A stretch of 64,000 nt of DNA from Pedobacter sp. Leaf176. GTDB taxonomy: Bacteria; Bacteroidota; Bacteroidia; Sphingobacteriales; Sphingobacteriaceae. Where the stretch lies: positions 374,918-438,917 of the forward strand of contig NZ_LMPD01000004.1 of NCBI RefSeq assembly GCF_001424305.1. Reading direction: 5' to 3'. Position 1 is the first letter of the stretch, and each line of letters starts with the position of its first letter. The notes beneath the pieces were generated by a model. That model was not told the DNA's origin and did not search any database. It saw nothing but the letters and a program-made list of their open reading frames with translations. This document shows, one piece after another, positions 54,951-63,337 of the stretch. Position numbers and translations under genes: made by a program.

Positions 54951-55799
54951 TTAAGATTGGAAATTCATCGTTAATCTATAAATAGTAGATTTCAACTCTT
55001 CTGTGTCTCTATCTTCACAGAGCAGAAATTCTATTTTATTTTTCGATTTCTCAAAAAAACAAATGCCTTCGAACTTATTTACATCCGATATTTTAGTAGC
55101 AAAGTTCAACTCCAGTGTTTGTAAATTAATGCTTCCTACAAAACTTCCAAGTATTGCACCATCATTATAAGTAGATTTTGTATCTTCTGCTGTTGCAATA
55201 AAAAAAATCTCGTTTCTGTATAAAACAGCATCGGTAAAAGAAGATTCGACGTGATTAACATTTGGTAAATTAATTCTCAAAAATGTGGCATTGTCAGATT
55301 TTGTCAGGTCTTCTCCATTAATAGCAAATATTCCATTTTTAGCATGTTTACCATTACCTCGATTAAATAAAAGCCACGATTTGCCTGTGAAAATAGCGCC
55401 TTCTATATTAAAATTATCGTCATCAATTTTTGCTTTATTTTTTATTTTGTTGTAGACATGAGTCAAATTACGTTCGATAATTTCTTTAGTTTGTAAATCA
55501 AAATCTATCATTACATTTCTATTCTTTGCAGAGCCAGAGCCTAAAATAAATAATCTGTCGCGATAGTTGCATAGCACTTCAAAATCCGCCTTGTCAGCTT
55601 TTGCTATATTATCTAAAGCATTTAAATCATTTTTAAATAGTATATTAATTTTATGGAGTTGATTGTTAGAAAGGTCAAATTCATTTAGATTAGCACTATT
55701 GTCTCCAATTATGTAAAGTTTTTTTTCTTTCAGAAATAATCCTGAAGCGGAACCGATACCATGGATTTCGGCGAAAACTTCTAATTCAGTTGAATGCAT
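54951..55799 (-). CDS. DUF6929-like beta-propeller protein
   Basis: A 282-residue protein without a signal peptide. It has repeating four-strand patterns (EIHGIGSASGLFLKEKKLYIIGDNSANL, LFILGSGSAKNRN, NIEGAIFTGKSWLLFNRGNG) like a six-bladed propeller. I recognise it as similar to Bacteroidota proteins of the DUF6929 type, which have no known function. It starts 16 bp after a terminator, so it has its own promoter. The family call is tentative. Confidence 0.65.
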   Translation of the reverse strand: MHSTELEVFAEIHGIGSASGLFLKEKKLYIIGDNSANLNEFDLSNNQLHKINILFKNDLNALDNIAKADKADFEVLCNYRDRLFILGSGSAKNRNVMIDFDLQTKEIIERNLTHVYNKIKNKAKIDDDNFNIEGAIFTGKSWLLFNRGNGKHAKNGIFAINGEDLTKSDNATFLRINLPNVNHVESSFTDAVLYRNEIFFIATAEDTKSTYNDGAILGSFVGSINLQTLELNFATKISDVNKFEGICFFEKSKNKIEFLLCEDRDTEELKSTIYRLTMNFQS

Positions 55800-55814
55800 A
55801 TTTCAAGGTAATTA

Positions 55815-55842
55815 AAAAGCGCCAAATTTCTTTGGCGCTTTT
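55815..55842 (-). terminator. terminator of the 2OG-Fe(II) oxygenase gene
   Basis: AAAAGCGCCAAA and TTTGGCGCTTTT form a perfect 12-bp stem with a 4-base loop, 37 bp after the oxygenase stop. Confidence 0.85.
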
Positions 55843-55878
55843 CCAGTTTAATTAAAAACCGGGTAATAAAACTGGCGA

Positions 55879-56841
55879 CTATTTTTTCAGACCGATTTCC
55901 CTTAATCTTTCATCAAGATACTCACCTGCAGTCATATCTGAATAAGCTTTTGGATGTTCATCATCTATGGTTGATGGTAAACTCGCTAAATCCATATCGC
56001 TACGCGGATGCAAGAAAAAAGGAACCGAAAAACGTGATGTTTTCATTAATTCACGAGGCGGATTGACTACCCTGTGCGTCGTTGATTTTAATTTGTTGTT
56101 TGTTAACCTTTGCAACATATCGCCAACATTTACAACAATATCAGTATGGTGTGCTTTAATTGGCAACCATTCATTGCTGCGGGTTAAAACCTCTAGTCCA
56201 TCAGCACTTGCACCAATTAATAAAGTAATTAAATTGATATCTTCATGTGCTCCGGCACGAACGGCATCATCAGGAATGGTTTCAGGATTTTCGATAGGGA
56301 AGTAGTGAATACCTCTTAAAATCGAGTTCCCATTGTGAACGTGTTTATCAAAATAATCAATTGGTAATCCTAAATAGGTTGCAATGGCACGTAAAAGGTG
56401 TGCGCCATTTTCTTCAAGTTTTTTGTAGATATCGCCCGTTACTTTGTTGAATCTTGGCAACTCTTCTAATATTTCATTGTCAGGGTATTGGTCTTTAACC
56501 GGATCGCCGTCTGTAACCTCCTGGCCAATCTGCCAGAATTCTTTCAAATCCGGTGTTTTAGCACCTTTAGCCGTTTCTTTGCCAGCACTAGTGTAACCGC
56601 GTTGTCCGGCAAGTTCTGGCTTTTCATATTTCTTTTTTATTTCTAAAGGTAAAGCGAAAGCTGCTTTAATATTTTCATAAAGCTCATCAATTAATTCCTG
56701 ACTTAATCCATGGTTGGTAATGGTAACGAAGCCTGAATCATTAAAAGCTCTTCCGAGCTCATCTGAAAATTTTTTGCGTTCTTCTTCAGTTCCGTTGATG
56801 TAAGAACCTAAATCTAAACATGGAATATAGGGTGTAGACAT
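55879..56841 (-). CDS. isopenicillin N synthase-like 2OG-Fe(II) oxygenase
   Basis: A 320-residue soluble iron enzyme. The N-terminal DIOX_N domain reads IPCLDLGSYINGT and DSGFVTITNHG. The jelly roll has the iron ligands His and Asp in GAHEDINLITLL and the distal His in THRVVNP, followed by RFSVPFF, the usual co-substrate RxS. These enzymes hydroxylate or cyclise small molecules using 2-oxoglutarate; the substrate is unknown and no biosynthetic cluster surrounds it. It is a single gene. Confidence 0.92.
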   Translation of the reverse strand: MSTPYIPCLDLGSYINGTEEERKKFSDELGRAFNDSGFVTITNHGLSQELIDELYENIKAAFALPLEIKKKYEKPELAGQRGYTSAGKETAKGAKTPDLKEFWQIGQEVTDGDPVKDQYPDNEILEELPRFNKVTGDIYKKLEENGAHLLRAIATYLGLPIDYFDKHVHNGNSILRGIHYFPIENPETIPDDAVRAGAHEDINLITLLIGASADGLEVLTRSNEWLPIKAHHTDIVVNVGDMLQRLTNNKLKSTTHRVVNPPRELMKTSRFSVPFFLHPRSDMDLASLPSTIDDEHPKAYSDMTAGEYLDERLREIGLKK

Positions 56842-57077
56842 ATATTGTATTTTATTGTAATACGAATTTAAAAAAGAATTGTTAATAAGTGTTTAATAAG
56901 CTTGAATAATCAACAAAGTCATAAATATGAGTGCCTTAAGTTGTTAACATCAGGAGTAGGATTAAAAAAAATGTATGATTGTCATGTAAAACCCATTATT
57001 AGACGCATAGAAACTTTAGGTAAATTTATTTCGTATTATAGTGGATAGCTTAAAGCTACGTCAAAAACACACATAAT

Positions 57078-57674
57078 ATGAAACGAAGCATTTTAATTTT
57101 ATTATCGGTATTTGTTTTAAATCAGGCTAATGCACAGGGAAAGAAAACAGAGAAAGCAACTTTTGGTATGGGTTGTTTTTGGTGCACAGAAGCTATATTT
57201 CAAAAACTGAAAGGTGTTGTTGCTGTGAAATCGGGGTATGAGGGCGGCAAGGTGGCAAATCCGACCTACGAGGAAGTTTGCACTGGATTTACAGGTCACG
57301 CAGAAGTTTTAGAAATCACCTATAATCCGATGCAGATTACCTATAAGGATTTGTTGGAGGTTTTTTGGAAAAGTCATGATCCGACAACATTAAACCGTCA
57401 GGGTGCAGATAGCGGAACTCAATACCGATCAGTTATCTTTTACCATTCACAAGACCAAAAGGAATTAGCAGAAAAATATAAAACAGAGTTAAATGCCACT
57501 AATGCATATGGTAAGAAAGTAGTAACCGTGATTGAGTCGGCTAAACCATTTTATGTTGCAGAAAGCTACCATCAGAATTACTATAAAAATAATGCAAATG
57601 CGCCCTATTGCAGGTTAGTAATTTTACCGAAGCTTGAAAAGCTGGAGAAAGTATTTAAAGCTAAGCTTAAGTAA
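57078..57674 (+). CDS. msrA: peptide-methionine (S)-S-oxide reductase, exported
   Basis: A 198-residue MsrA with a signal peptide (cleavage near residue 20, NQANAQ). The catalytic motif GCFWCTEA has Cys33 and Cys36. SGYEGG, YEEVCTGFTGHAEV, RQGADSGTQYRSVIF and the late YHQNYYKNN are the usual conserved blocks. It repairs oxidised methionine in periplasmic or surface proteins. Cytosolic MsrA lacks the signal peptide, so this is the exported form. It is a single gene followed by a terminator. Confidence 0.95.
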   Translation: MKRSILILLSVFVLNQANAQGKKTEKATFGMGCFWCTEAIFQKLKGVVAVKSGYEGGKVANPTYEEVCTGFTGHAEVLEITYNPMQITYKDLLEVFWKSHDPTTLNRQGADSGTQYRSVIFYHSQDQKELAEKYKTELNATNAYGKKVVTVIESAKPFYVAESYHQNYYKNNANAPYCRLVILPKLEKLEKVFKAKLK

Positions 57675-57697
57675 GTCGTCATTTAAGCTAATCATTT

Positions 57698-57743
57698 ATG
57701 CTCAGGCCACATTCCATTTTGGACTTTGCCTGGGCATTTTTTT
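57698..57743 (+). terminator. terminator after msrA
   Basis: ATGCTCAGGC pairs with GCCTGGGCAT (one G-T pair) around a 20-base loop, followed by seven T. Confidence 0.6.
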
Positions 57744-57945
57744 GTTAGCACAGTTTTTCTTTTATAAATCTGATAGAAATGGAAAGCCCGCATCCGGATT
57801 TTTTCAACGGGAGCAGACTGGCCTGCCTGCAACGCAGTTTTCGCTTTTGTAGTGAAAAATACTGCTATTTAATTTATGAATTGTCAATTAAGCTTTTGAA
57901 CTATTAAACAATTCACCATTTCCGAAACTTTCCGATCGTAAATAT

Positions 57946-57953
57946 TACATTTG
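57946..57953 (+). promoter_or_regulatory. -7-like box just before the cysS start
   Basis: TACATTTG matches TAnnTTTG and ends 4 bp before the cysS ATG. If used, the transcript would start at or just past the ATG and be nearly leaderless. A -33 box is not evident. Confidence 0.3.
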
Positions 57954-57957
57954 TAAT

Positions 57958-59418
57958 ATGAATACCGGCTTACAGCTTTACAATACGCTTTCTCGTAAAA
58001 AAGAACATTTTCAACCTTTAAACGCACCCAATGTGGGGATGTATGTTTGCGGTCCCACAGTTTACAGCGATGTGCATTTAGGCAATTGCCGCACATTTAT
58101 GTCTTTCGATTTAATTTTCAGATACCTGAAATACTCCGGTTATAAGGTCAGATACGTACGTAATATTACCGATGCAGGCCATCTGGAAGGTGACAGGGAT
58201 GAAGGCGATGATAAATTTGCAAAGCGTGCGAAGCTGGAGCAGTTGGAGCCAATGGAGATTGTGCAAAAATATACGATAGGGTTTCACGATGTGATGCGGA
58301 TGTTTAATACATTACCGCCAAGCATTGAGCCAACAGCTACCGGGCATATCATCGAGCAGATTGAGATGATTAAAGTTATCATCGAAAACGGTTATGCTTA
58401 CGAAATTGGCGGCAACGTTTACTTTGATGTTGAAAAATACAGCAAGGAATATAACTACACAATTTTAACCAACCGCAACCTGGAAGACATGTTGAACAAC
58501 ACCCGCGAATTGGGTGGACAGGATGAAAAACGAGGTCGTTTAGATTTTGCCCTTTGGATAAAAGCGAAGCCTGAAACTTTAATGCAGTGGCAGTCGCCGT
58601 GGGGGATGGGTTTTCCCGGCTGGCATATTGAATGTTCGGCCATGAGTGCCAAATACCTTGGGTCCGAATTTGATATTCATGGCGGTGGAATGGATTTGGC
58701 GGCGACACATCACACCAATGAAATTGCCCAATCTGAAGCTTGCAGCCACCACCAGCCTGCCCGCTTTTGGATGCATACCAATATGCTTACTGTAAACGGG
58801 ACAAGGATGTCGAAATCCGCTGGAAATGGTTTCCTTCCTTTGCAATTATTTACAGGCGACCATCCGCTATTAAAAAAAGGCTATAGCCCGATGACGGTGA
58901 AGTTTTTTATGATGCAGGCACATTATCGCAGCACTTTGGACTTTTCTAACGACGCGCTTGATGCATCGGAAAAGGGATTTCGCCGGTTAATGGCTGCGGT
59001 TAGTTTGCTGGAAAAATTATCTGTATCAGAAGAAAATGAATTTGATATTGACACTTTAAAGTCGAATTGTATCAACGCAATGAACGATGATTTTAACAGT
59101 CCGGTATTAATCGCCGAGCTGTTTGAAGCGGTGAGAATTATAAATACGGTTTACGATGGCAAAGGCAAAATTTCTGCTGTTGAACTGGATAAACTAAAGC
59201 AACTGGTTGAGGATTTTGTATTCAATATTTTGGGCTTGAAAGACGAAGAATCGGATAACCTGGAATTGAACAGCGTTTTGGAAATGGTTATTGGTTTACG
59301 CAAGGAAGCCAAAGAAAATAAAGATTACGCAACGTCCGATAAAATAAGAATTGGCTTGCAGGAATTGGGGATTCAACTTAAAGATAGCAAGGAAGGTACA
59401 ACCTGGAGTAAGGCGTAA
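57958..59418 (+). CDS. cysS: cysteinyl-tRNA synthetase
   Basis: A 486-residue class I tRNA synthetase that charges tRNA-Cys in the cytoplasm. The HIGH motif is HLGN (residues 40-43) after CGPTVYSDV. Zinc ligands are Cys31, Cys226 (HIECSAMS), His251 and Glu255. KMSKS appears as RMSKS (283-287). The end [11 protein letters not shown] is the family's usual C-terminus. It is an essential single gene. The only oddity is downstream, where an IR-flanked nuclease gene follows within 100 bp. Confidence 0.98.
   Translation: MNTGLQLYNTLSRKKEHFQPLNAPNVGMYVCGPTVYSDVHLGNCRTFMSFDLIFRYLKYSGYKVRYVRNITDAGHLEGDRDEGDDKFAKRAKLEQLEPMEIVQKYTIGFHDVMRMFNTLPPSIEPTATGHIIEQIEMIKVIIENGYAYEIGGNVYFDVEKYSKEYNYTILTNRNLEDMLNNTRELGGQDEKRGRLDFALWIKAKPETLMQWQSPWGMGFPGWHIECSAMSAKYLGSEFDIHGGGMDLAATHHTNEIAQSEACSHHQPARFWMHTNMLTVNGTRMSKSAGNGFLPLQLFTGDHPLLKKGYSPMTVKFFMMQAHYRSTLDFSNDALDASEKGFRRLMAAVSLLEKLSVSEENEFDIDTLKSNCINAMNDDFNSPVLIAELFEAVRIINTVYDGKGKISAVELDKLKQLVEDFVFNILGLKDEESDNLELNSVLEMVIGLRKEAKENKDYATSDKIRIGLQELGIQLKDSKEGTTWSKA
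59384..59398 (+). repeat. direct repeat, left copy, in the cysS 3' end
   Basis: ATAGCAAGGAAGGTA encodes part of D-S-K-E-G-T near the cysS C-terminus. It recurs without mismatch at 59938-59952, beyond the DUF559 gene. Confidence 0.8.
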
Positions 59419-59467
59419 GCCATTCTGATTTGCAGATGTAATTAATTCAGTATTAAATTTAAGTCCA

Positions 59468-59497
59468 TTCCCCCTTTGAAGGGGGCAGGGGGGATGA
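59468..59497. repeat. left inverted repeat bracketing the DUF559 gene
   Basis: It contains the palindrome CCCCCTTTGAAGGGGG followed by CAGGGGGGATGA. Its reverse complement matches 59878-59906, with 18 identical bases at the outer side and TCATCC at the inner side. Confidence 0.85.
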
Positions 59498-59506
59498 TTT
59501 TAATTT

Positions 59507-59935
59507 ATGAATAACAACAACTATAATATTAAGCTAAAGTCATTTGCAAGGGTCAATAGAAAAAATGGAACCAGGGCGGAGATTAAATTATGGTGTGAAT
59601 TACTGAGAAATAAGCAAATGATGGGCTTCCCTTTTTTAAGACAAAGACCTATCGGAAATTATATTGCAGATTTTCTCTCCAAAGATCTGGATTTAATTAT
59701 TGAGGTTGATGGATTGAGCCATAACGGTGAAGTGCAATTAGCTAAAGATAAAATACGGGAAAATGATTTGGAGTGTATGGGGTTTAATATTATTCGATTT
59801 AATGATAGTGAGGTTATCGATGATATTGAAAATGTCAGAAGGACAATAGAAACTTATATTATTAAGTGGAAACTCAATCATCCTCCAACCCCCTTCAAAG
59901 GGGGAAGCAAGATCGCTAAAGAAAGCAAAGTCTAA
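59507..59935 (+). CDS. DUF559/Vsr-like endonuclease domain protein, IR-flanked
   Basis: A 142-residue protein with the DUF559 pattern: RKNGTRAEIKLWCELLRNKQ, then FLRQRPIGNYIADF and LIIEVDGLSHNG. The Asp of YIADF and the Glu of IIEVDG fit a Vsr/PD-(D/E)xK-type nuclease core. Its start lies 9 bp after the left inverted repeat, and its last 20 codons run through the right repeat (HPPTPFKGG), so the repeat supplies its C-terminus. Similar DUF559 genes with the same CCCCCTTTGAAGGGGG flanks are, as far as I recall, frequent in Bacteroidota. It may be a mobile or repeat-associated nuclease; its activity is inferred. Confidence 0.85.
   Translation: MNNNNYNIKLKSFARVNRKNGTRAEIKLWCELLRNKQMMGFPFLRQRPIGNYIADFLSKDLDLIIEVDGLSHNGEVQLAKDKIRENDLECMGFNIIRFNDSEVIDDIENVRRTIETYIIKWKLNHPPTPFKGGSKIAKESKV
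59878..59906. repeat. right inverted repeat bracketing the DUF559 gene
   Basis: TCATCCTCCAA followed by CCCCCTTCAAAGGGGGAA, the inverted counterpart of 59468-59497. It is coding as the end of the DUF559 gene. Confidence 0.85.
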
Positions 59936-59937
59936 AA

Positions 59938-59952
59938 ATAGCAAGGAAGGTA
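59938..59952 (+). repeat. direct repeat, right copy, after the DUF559 gene
   Basis: The 15 bases are identical to 59384-59398 in the cysS 3' end. They may be a duplicated fragment of cysS left when the DUF559 unit was inserted. Confidence 0.8.
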
Positions 59953-60016
59953 AAAGTGTAGCCATGCTTTTGGTCAAGGTTTCACCTTTAGTCTTTTCGC
60001 TTTAATCTTATAAACA

Positions 60017-61000
60017 ATGAATAAAAAACTTTTAATACTCCTTTTGCTCGCCTTAATTGGTTTTCAGGCATGTAAAAACGATAAGAAATCTTCTGAGGGA
60101 ACAGAAAACACAACTCAGGAAATTAAACTGGTTTCACCGGAATTTAATGCAGACAGTGCTTTTGCCTATACCAAAGCTCAGGTAGATTTTGGACCAAGAG
60201 TTCCCGGTACAATCGCTCATCAGAAATGTGCCGATTATCTGGTTGCGAAGCTGAAATCGTTTGGCGCCGATGTAAAAATGCAGGGTGCTAAAACAACTAC
60301 GTATGATGGAAAAAGCTTTCAGCTGAAAAATGTAATGGCGAGTTTTAGTCCGGACAAGAAGAACAGGGTTCTGGTTACCGCCCATTGGGATGCACGGCCT
60401 TTTTCAGATCAGGATGCCGACCCTGCAAATCATACCAAGGCTTTCGACGCGGCGAATGATGCCGGAAGTGGCGTAGCGGTTATTTTAGAAATGGCACGTC
60501 AGATTCAACAAAGACAACCGAATGTCGGTGTCGATTTCGTATTATGGGATTTGGAAGATTACGGTAAAGCGAACGATGAAACACCTGAGGAAACAACCTG
60601 GTGTTTAGGCTCGCAATATTGGGCAAAAAATGCAATTTCTACGGGCTATAAAGCGCTATATGGTATAAATCTCGATATGGTTGGCGGCGGAAATGCACAA
60701 TTTACACAGGATGAAATTTCCCGCCAATCGGCTCCGGATGTGGTGAACAAGGTCTGGAATATTGGGAGTGAAATCGGTTATTCTTCTTATTTTGTGACTA
60801 TTCCAAGCGGAAAATTGGTTGATGATCATTTCTGGATGAACAAAGCTGGTGTACCATCCATTGATATTATTCACTATAACGACAATAGTGGTTTTTACAT
60901 CAACTGGCATACACAGCTTGATAATCTGGCTAATATTGATAAAAATACTTTGAAGGCTACTGGTCAAACGGTGCTCGAAACCATTTTCCGCGAAAAGTAA
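60017..61000 (+). CDS. M28-family peptidase / glutaminyl-peptide cyclotransferase-like lipoprotein
   Basis: A 327-residue lipoprotein with lipobox FQAC (Cys near residue 19). The zinc ligands fit the M28 fold: His and Asp in TAHWDARPF, Asp in AANDAGSG, Glu in LWDLEDYG, Asp in INLDMVGGG and a late His in NWHTQLD. FGPRVPGTIAHQKC is the usual start of the domain. It is an aminopeptidase or a cyclotransferase making pyroglutamate from N-terminal Gln; the sequence favours the second but does not settle it. It acts in the periplasm or at the surface. Confidence 0.9.
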   Translation: MNKKLLILLLLALIGFQACKNDKKSSEGTENTTQEIKLVSPEFNADSAFAYTKAQVDFGPRVPGTIAHQKCADYLVAKLKSFGADVKMQGAKTTTYDGKSFQLKNVMASFSPDKKNRVLVTAHWDARPFSDQDADPANHTKAFDAANDAGSGVAVILEMARQIQQRQPNVGVDFVLWDLEDYGKANDETPEETTWCLGSQYWAKNAISTGYKALYGINLDMVGGGNAQFTQDEISRQSAPDVVNKVWNIGSEIGYSSYFVTIPSGKLVDDHFWMNKAGVPSIDIIHYNDNSGFYINWHTQLDNLANIDKNTLKATGQTVLETIFREK

Positions 61001-61079
61001 AATGTGCAATTGTTAATTACTTTTAGAAACTGACGTCAAAGAAAATTTTATATTCGCCATACCTTATTAAAAACAATAC

Positions 61080-61937
61080 ATGAAAACATTATTCTCTACT
61101 GCTTTTGCAGTTGCTTTGACCTTAAATGCCTTCGCACAAAAGAGTGATGGAACAACCAAATCTTTAGTAAATGCTGAAAAGGACTTTGCAAAATCGATCG
61201 CAAAGAAAGGTGATAAAGAAGCTTATATTGACTACTCCTCTGCTACAACTTTAGTGTTCAGACCAAATCCGGTTAACGCAAAAACCTTTTATGCAACGCA
61301 GGCAAAAGGTACAAATCAGGTATCATGGGAGCCCAATTTTGCAAAGGTATCCCGCAGTGGCGATTTGGGTTTCACCACCGGGCCTTATGAAATCGCCGGA
61401 ACGGAAAAAAAATATGGTCAGTATCTTTCCATTTGGAAGGCTGAAAACGGAACCTGGAAGCTTGCTATAGATTTAGGTACGGAAAGTAATAAACCACTGG
61501 CAAAAACAACTGCCAGATTCGAAGAACCTAAGGATCGTTTTATTCCTAAATTTATTAATGAGAAAGAGCAAAAAGCAAGTAAGGATGTTATTCTCACAAC
61601 AGAAAAAACATTGAATACATTTCTGAAAACGCATGGGATTGCTGCATTTGGGGGGTTTTTAACGGATAACGCGCGCCTGTTATTTCCAGGTAACGAAGCC
61701 ATTGAAGGAAAAGGTAAAATTCTGACTTTCTTTAACGGAATGTTCAGTAAAATCAATTTGAAAACAACCGGCGTCGACAAAGCTTTAGGGAGTGATTTAG
61801 CCTATACTTATGGCGTTGCAACGGTCGACTATAAAGCAGACCTGAGGGAAAGCTTTAATTATGTTTTTGTATATGAGAAAGCAGCTGATGCAAGCTGGAA
61901 CCTAATCATTCAGGCTTTTGTACCGGCCGATAGATAG
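61080..61937 (+). CDS. exported protein with two tandem SnoaL/DUF4440-like domains
   Basis: A 285-residue protein with a signal peptide ending near residue 19 (NAFAQ). Two NTF2-like halves follow: residues about 28-140 (LVNAEKDFAKSIAKKGDKEAYI to YLSIWKAENGTWKLAIDLG) and about 165-283 (TEKTLNTFLKTHG to FNYVFVYEKAADASWNLIIQAF). Each half ends with the typical W-x-L-x-I strand. These folds bind small ligands or act as isomerases; no catalytic residue is obvious. Function unknown. Confidence 0.8.
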   Translation: MKTLFSTAFAVALTLNAFAQKSDGTTKSLVNAEKDFAKSIAKKGDKEAYIDYSSATTLVFRPNPVNAKTFYATQAKGTNQVSWEPNFAKVSRSGDLGFTTGPYEIAGTEKKYGQYLSIWKAENGTWKLAIDLGTESNKPLAKTTARFEEPKDRFIPKFINEKEQKASKDVILTTEKTLNTFLKTHGIAAFGGFLTDNARLLFPGNEAIEGKGKILTFFNGMFSKINLKTTGVDKALGSDLAYTYGVATVDYKADLRESFNYVFVYEKAADASWNLIIQAFVPADR

Positions 61938-61956
61938 AATTTAATGTGAATTTTTT

Positions 61957-61989
61957 AAAGGGCTCTCCGTAAAAAGAAAGCCCTTTTTT
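61957..61989 (+). terminator. terminator after the SnoaL-like gene
   Basis: AAAGGGCT pairs with AGCCCTTT around a 14-base loop, followed by a T-run. Confidence 0.8.
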
Positions 61990-62034
61990 AATATCTAAAA
62001 AGCTTTATTTTACGTTATTCTTAAAAGAATTTAA

Positions 62035-62919
62035 ATGAATAAAAAAACAATACTCTTTGCGCTACTCACTATCCTGTTTTTAAACTCCTCGGCACAGAAA
62101 ACTAATTTTGATGTGCAAGGGAAAGCTGGCGCGCGTGGTATAATGCCCGAAAATACAATTCAAGGCATGTTAAAAGCCCTGGATTTAGGCGTAACGTCAC
62201 TGGAAATGGATGCGGTTATTTCTAAAGATAAGCAGGTAGTATTATCCCAGGAACCTTATTTTAACAATGAAATTTCGATCCAGCCAAACGGAAAACCCAT
62301 CATTTTAAAAAATCAAAAGGATTTTAATATCTATAAGATGGATTATGACGAAGTTAAAAAGTTTGACGTTGGCAGCAAGGTTCATTCGCGCTTTCCTGGT
62401 CAGATGAAGTTTAAAGTGAGCAAACCATTACTTTCTGAAACCATTGATGAAGTTGAAGCTTATGTTAAAGCGCACAAATTAGCAAAACCTGTATATAGCA
62501 TTGAAACAAAGACCATTAAAAACGGAGATAATGAATTTCATCCCGAGCCTGCAGAATTTGTCGACTTAATAATGGATGTTATCAATGCTAAAAAGATTTC
62601 TAAACGGGTTATAATCGAATCCTTTGACATGCGGACACTGCAGTATTTGCATGAAAAATACCCTAAAATTCAGACGTCCCTGTTAATTGATGAAAAGGAA
62701 CCATTTGAAGATTATATCGAAAAGCTGGGTTTCAAACCAACAATTTATAGCCCTTATTCAATTTTGGTTGGGAAAGGCTTAGTTGATCGCTGCCATGAAA
62801 TGGGCGTAAAAATTATCCCGTGGACTGTAAACTCAGTTAAGGAAATTAAATATTTCATGAGCCTTGGGGTAGATGGTGTCATAACCGATTATCCTAATCT
62901 AATCGGACAGATTAAGTAG
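62035..62919 (+). CDS. glycerophosphodiester phosphodiesterase-like protein, catalytic His missing
   Basis: A 294-residue exported protein (signal peptide ends about residue 21, LNSSAQ). It has the GDPD fold landmarks GARGIMPENTI, LEMDAVISKD, SIETKT and a C-terminal PWTVNSVKEIKYFMSLGVDGVITDYP. In active enzymes the first motif is HRG and the later one S-H-E/D-P. Here those positions are Lys30-Ala31-Gly and Ser-Gln72-Glu-Pro, so both catalytic His residues are lost, while metal ligands Glu57 and Asp59 and the Glu of SIETK remain. The frame is intact and codon use normal, so it is probably made but inactive as a phosphodiesterase, perhaps a binding protein. Confidence 0.88.
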   Translation: MNKKTILFALLTILFLNSSAQKTNFDVQGKAGARGIMPENTIQGMLKALDLGVTSLEMDAVISKDKQVVLSQEPYFNNEISIQPNGKPIILKNQKDFNIYKMDYDEVKKFDVGSKVHSRFPGQMKFKVSKPLLSETIDEVEAYVKAHKLAKPVYSIETKTIKNGDNEFHPEPAEFVDLIMDVINAKKISKRVIIESFDMRTLQYLHEKYPKIQTSLLIDEKEPFEDYIEKLGFKPTIYSPYSILVGKGLVDRCHEMGVKIIPWTVNSVKEIKYFMSLGVDGVITDYPNLIGQIK

Positions 62920-62943
62920 GCACTTTTTATAAGCAATAATTAG

Positions 62944-62985
62944 CGAGAAAAGATTGCTTTATGCCTCGCAATGACGGTCTAGTTA
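62944..62985. repeat. REP-like intergenic repeat
   Basis: CGAGAAAAGATTGC, then TTTATGCCTCGCAATGACGG, resembles the widely dispersed bacterial motif CGTCATTGCGAG...GAAGCAATCT (seen here reversed). It lies in the gap after the GDPD-like gene and before a terminator. It is probably an old extragenic repeat; only one copy is visible in this window. Confidence 0.55.
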
Positions 62986-62990
62986 ATAAA

Positions 62991-63020
62991 AGAAATGCGC
63001 TGTTTTATCAGCGCATTTCT
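62991..63020. terminator. bidirectional terminator
   Basis: AGAAATGCGCTG and CAGCGCATTTCT form a perfect 12-bp stem with a 6-base loop, between the GDPD-like gene (+) and the small membrane protein (-). Confidence 0.8.
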
Positions 63021-63038
63021 TTTAAATATGTTTAGCAC

Positions 63039-63239
63039 CTAGTGGTGTGGAGCAGCTTCTGTTTTTTCGTGAGCTGGCATTTCCGTTTTTTCATGAGAGG
63101 TAGAACCTTCCTCTTCGTGATGAAAAATTGGTCTGGTAAATACCACGCAAAGAATTAATACAATAATCCATGCGGTTAATGGCAAAGCCCAGATGCCTGT
63201 TGTTTGCTGAACTGGTGCGTGTGAATCGTGCGCTGACAT
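63039..63239 (-). CDS. small His-rich single-pass membrane protein (66 aa)
   Basis: One membrane helix (about residues 18-35, ALPLTAWIIVLILCVVF) stands between a short N-terminal tail with two His and a C-terminal tail rich in His and Glu (HHEEEG, SHEKTEMPAHEKTEAAPHH). The tails could bind metal ions. I do not recognise a family. It lies between a terminator and the MoxR gene on the same strand, 98 bp downstream... of nothing else on that strand, so it is probably its own unit. Function unknown. Confidence 0.6.
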   Translation of the reverse strand: MSAHDSHAPVQQTTGIWALPLTAWIIVLILCVVFTRPIFHHEEEGSTSHEKTEMPAHEKTEAAPHH

Positions 63240-63337
63240 ATCGAATATTTTGATTTATAATTTATGCTTTTTAATTGTGGTAAAGATAACAACAATTTTA
63301 AAATATAAAGATTAGAGTTGAATTCTCTTTAAATGCG

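Noticed and set aside
57634..57852. 72-codon open frame after msrA
   Set aside because: It overlaps the msrA end, runs through the msrA terminator hairpin and has no recognisable domain.
58379..58845. Several - strand frames of 65-109 codons inside cysS
   Set aside because: They are antisense shadows of the well-conserved cysS coding sequence.
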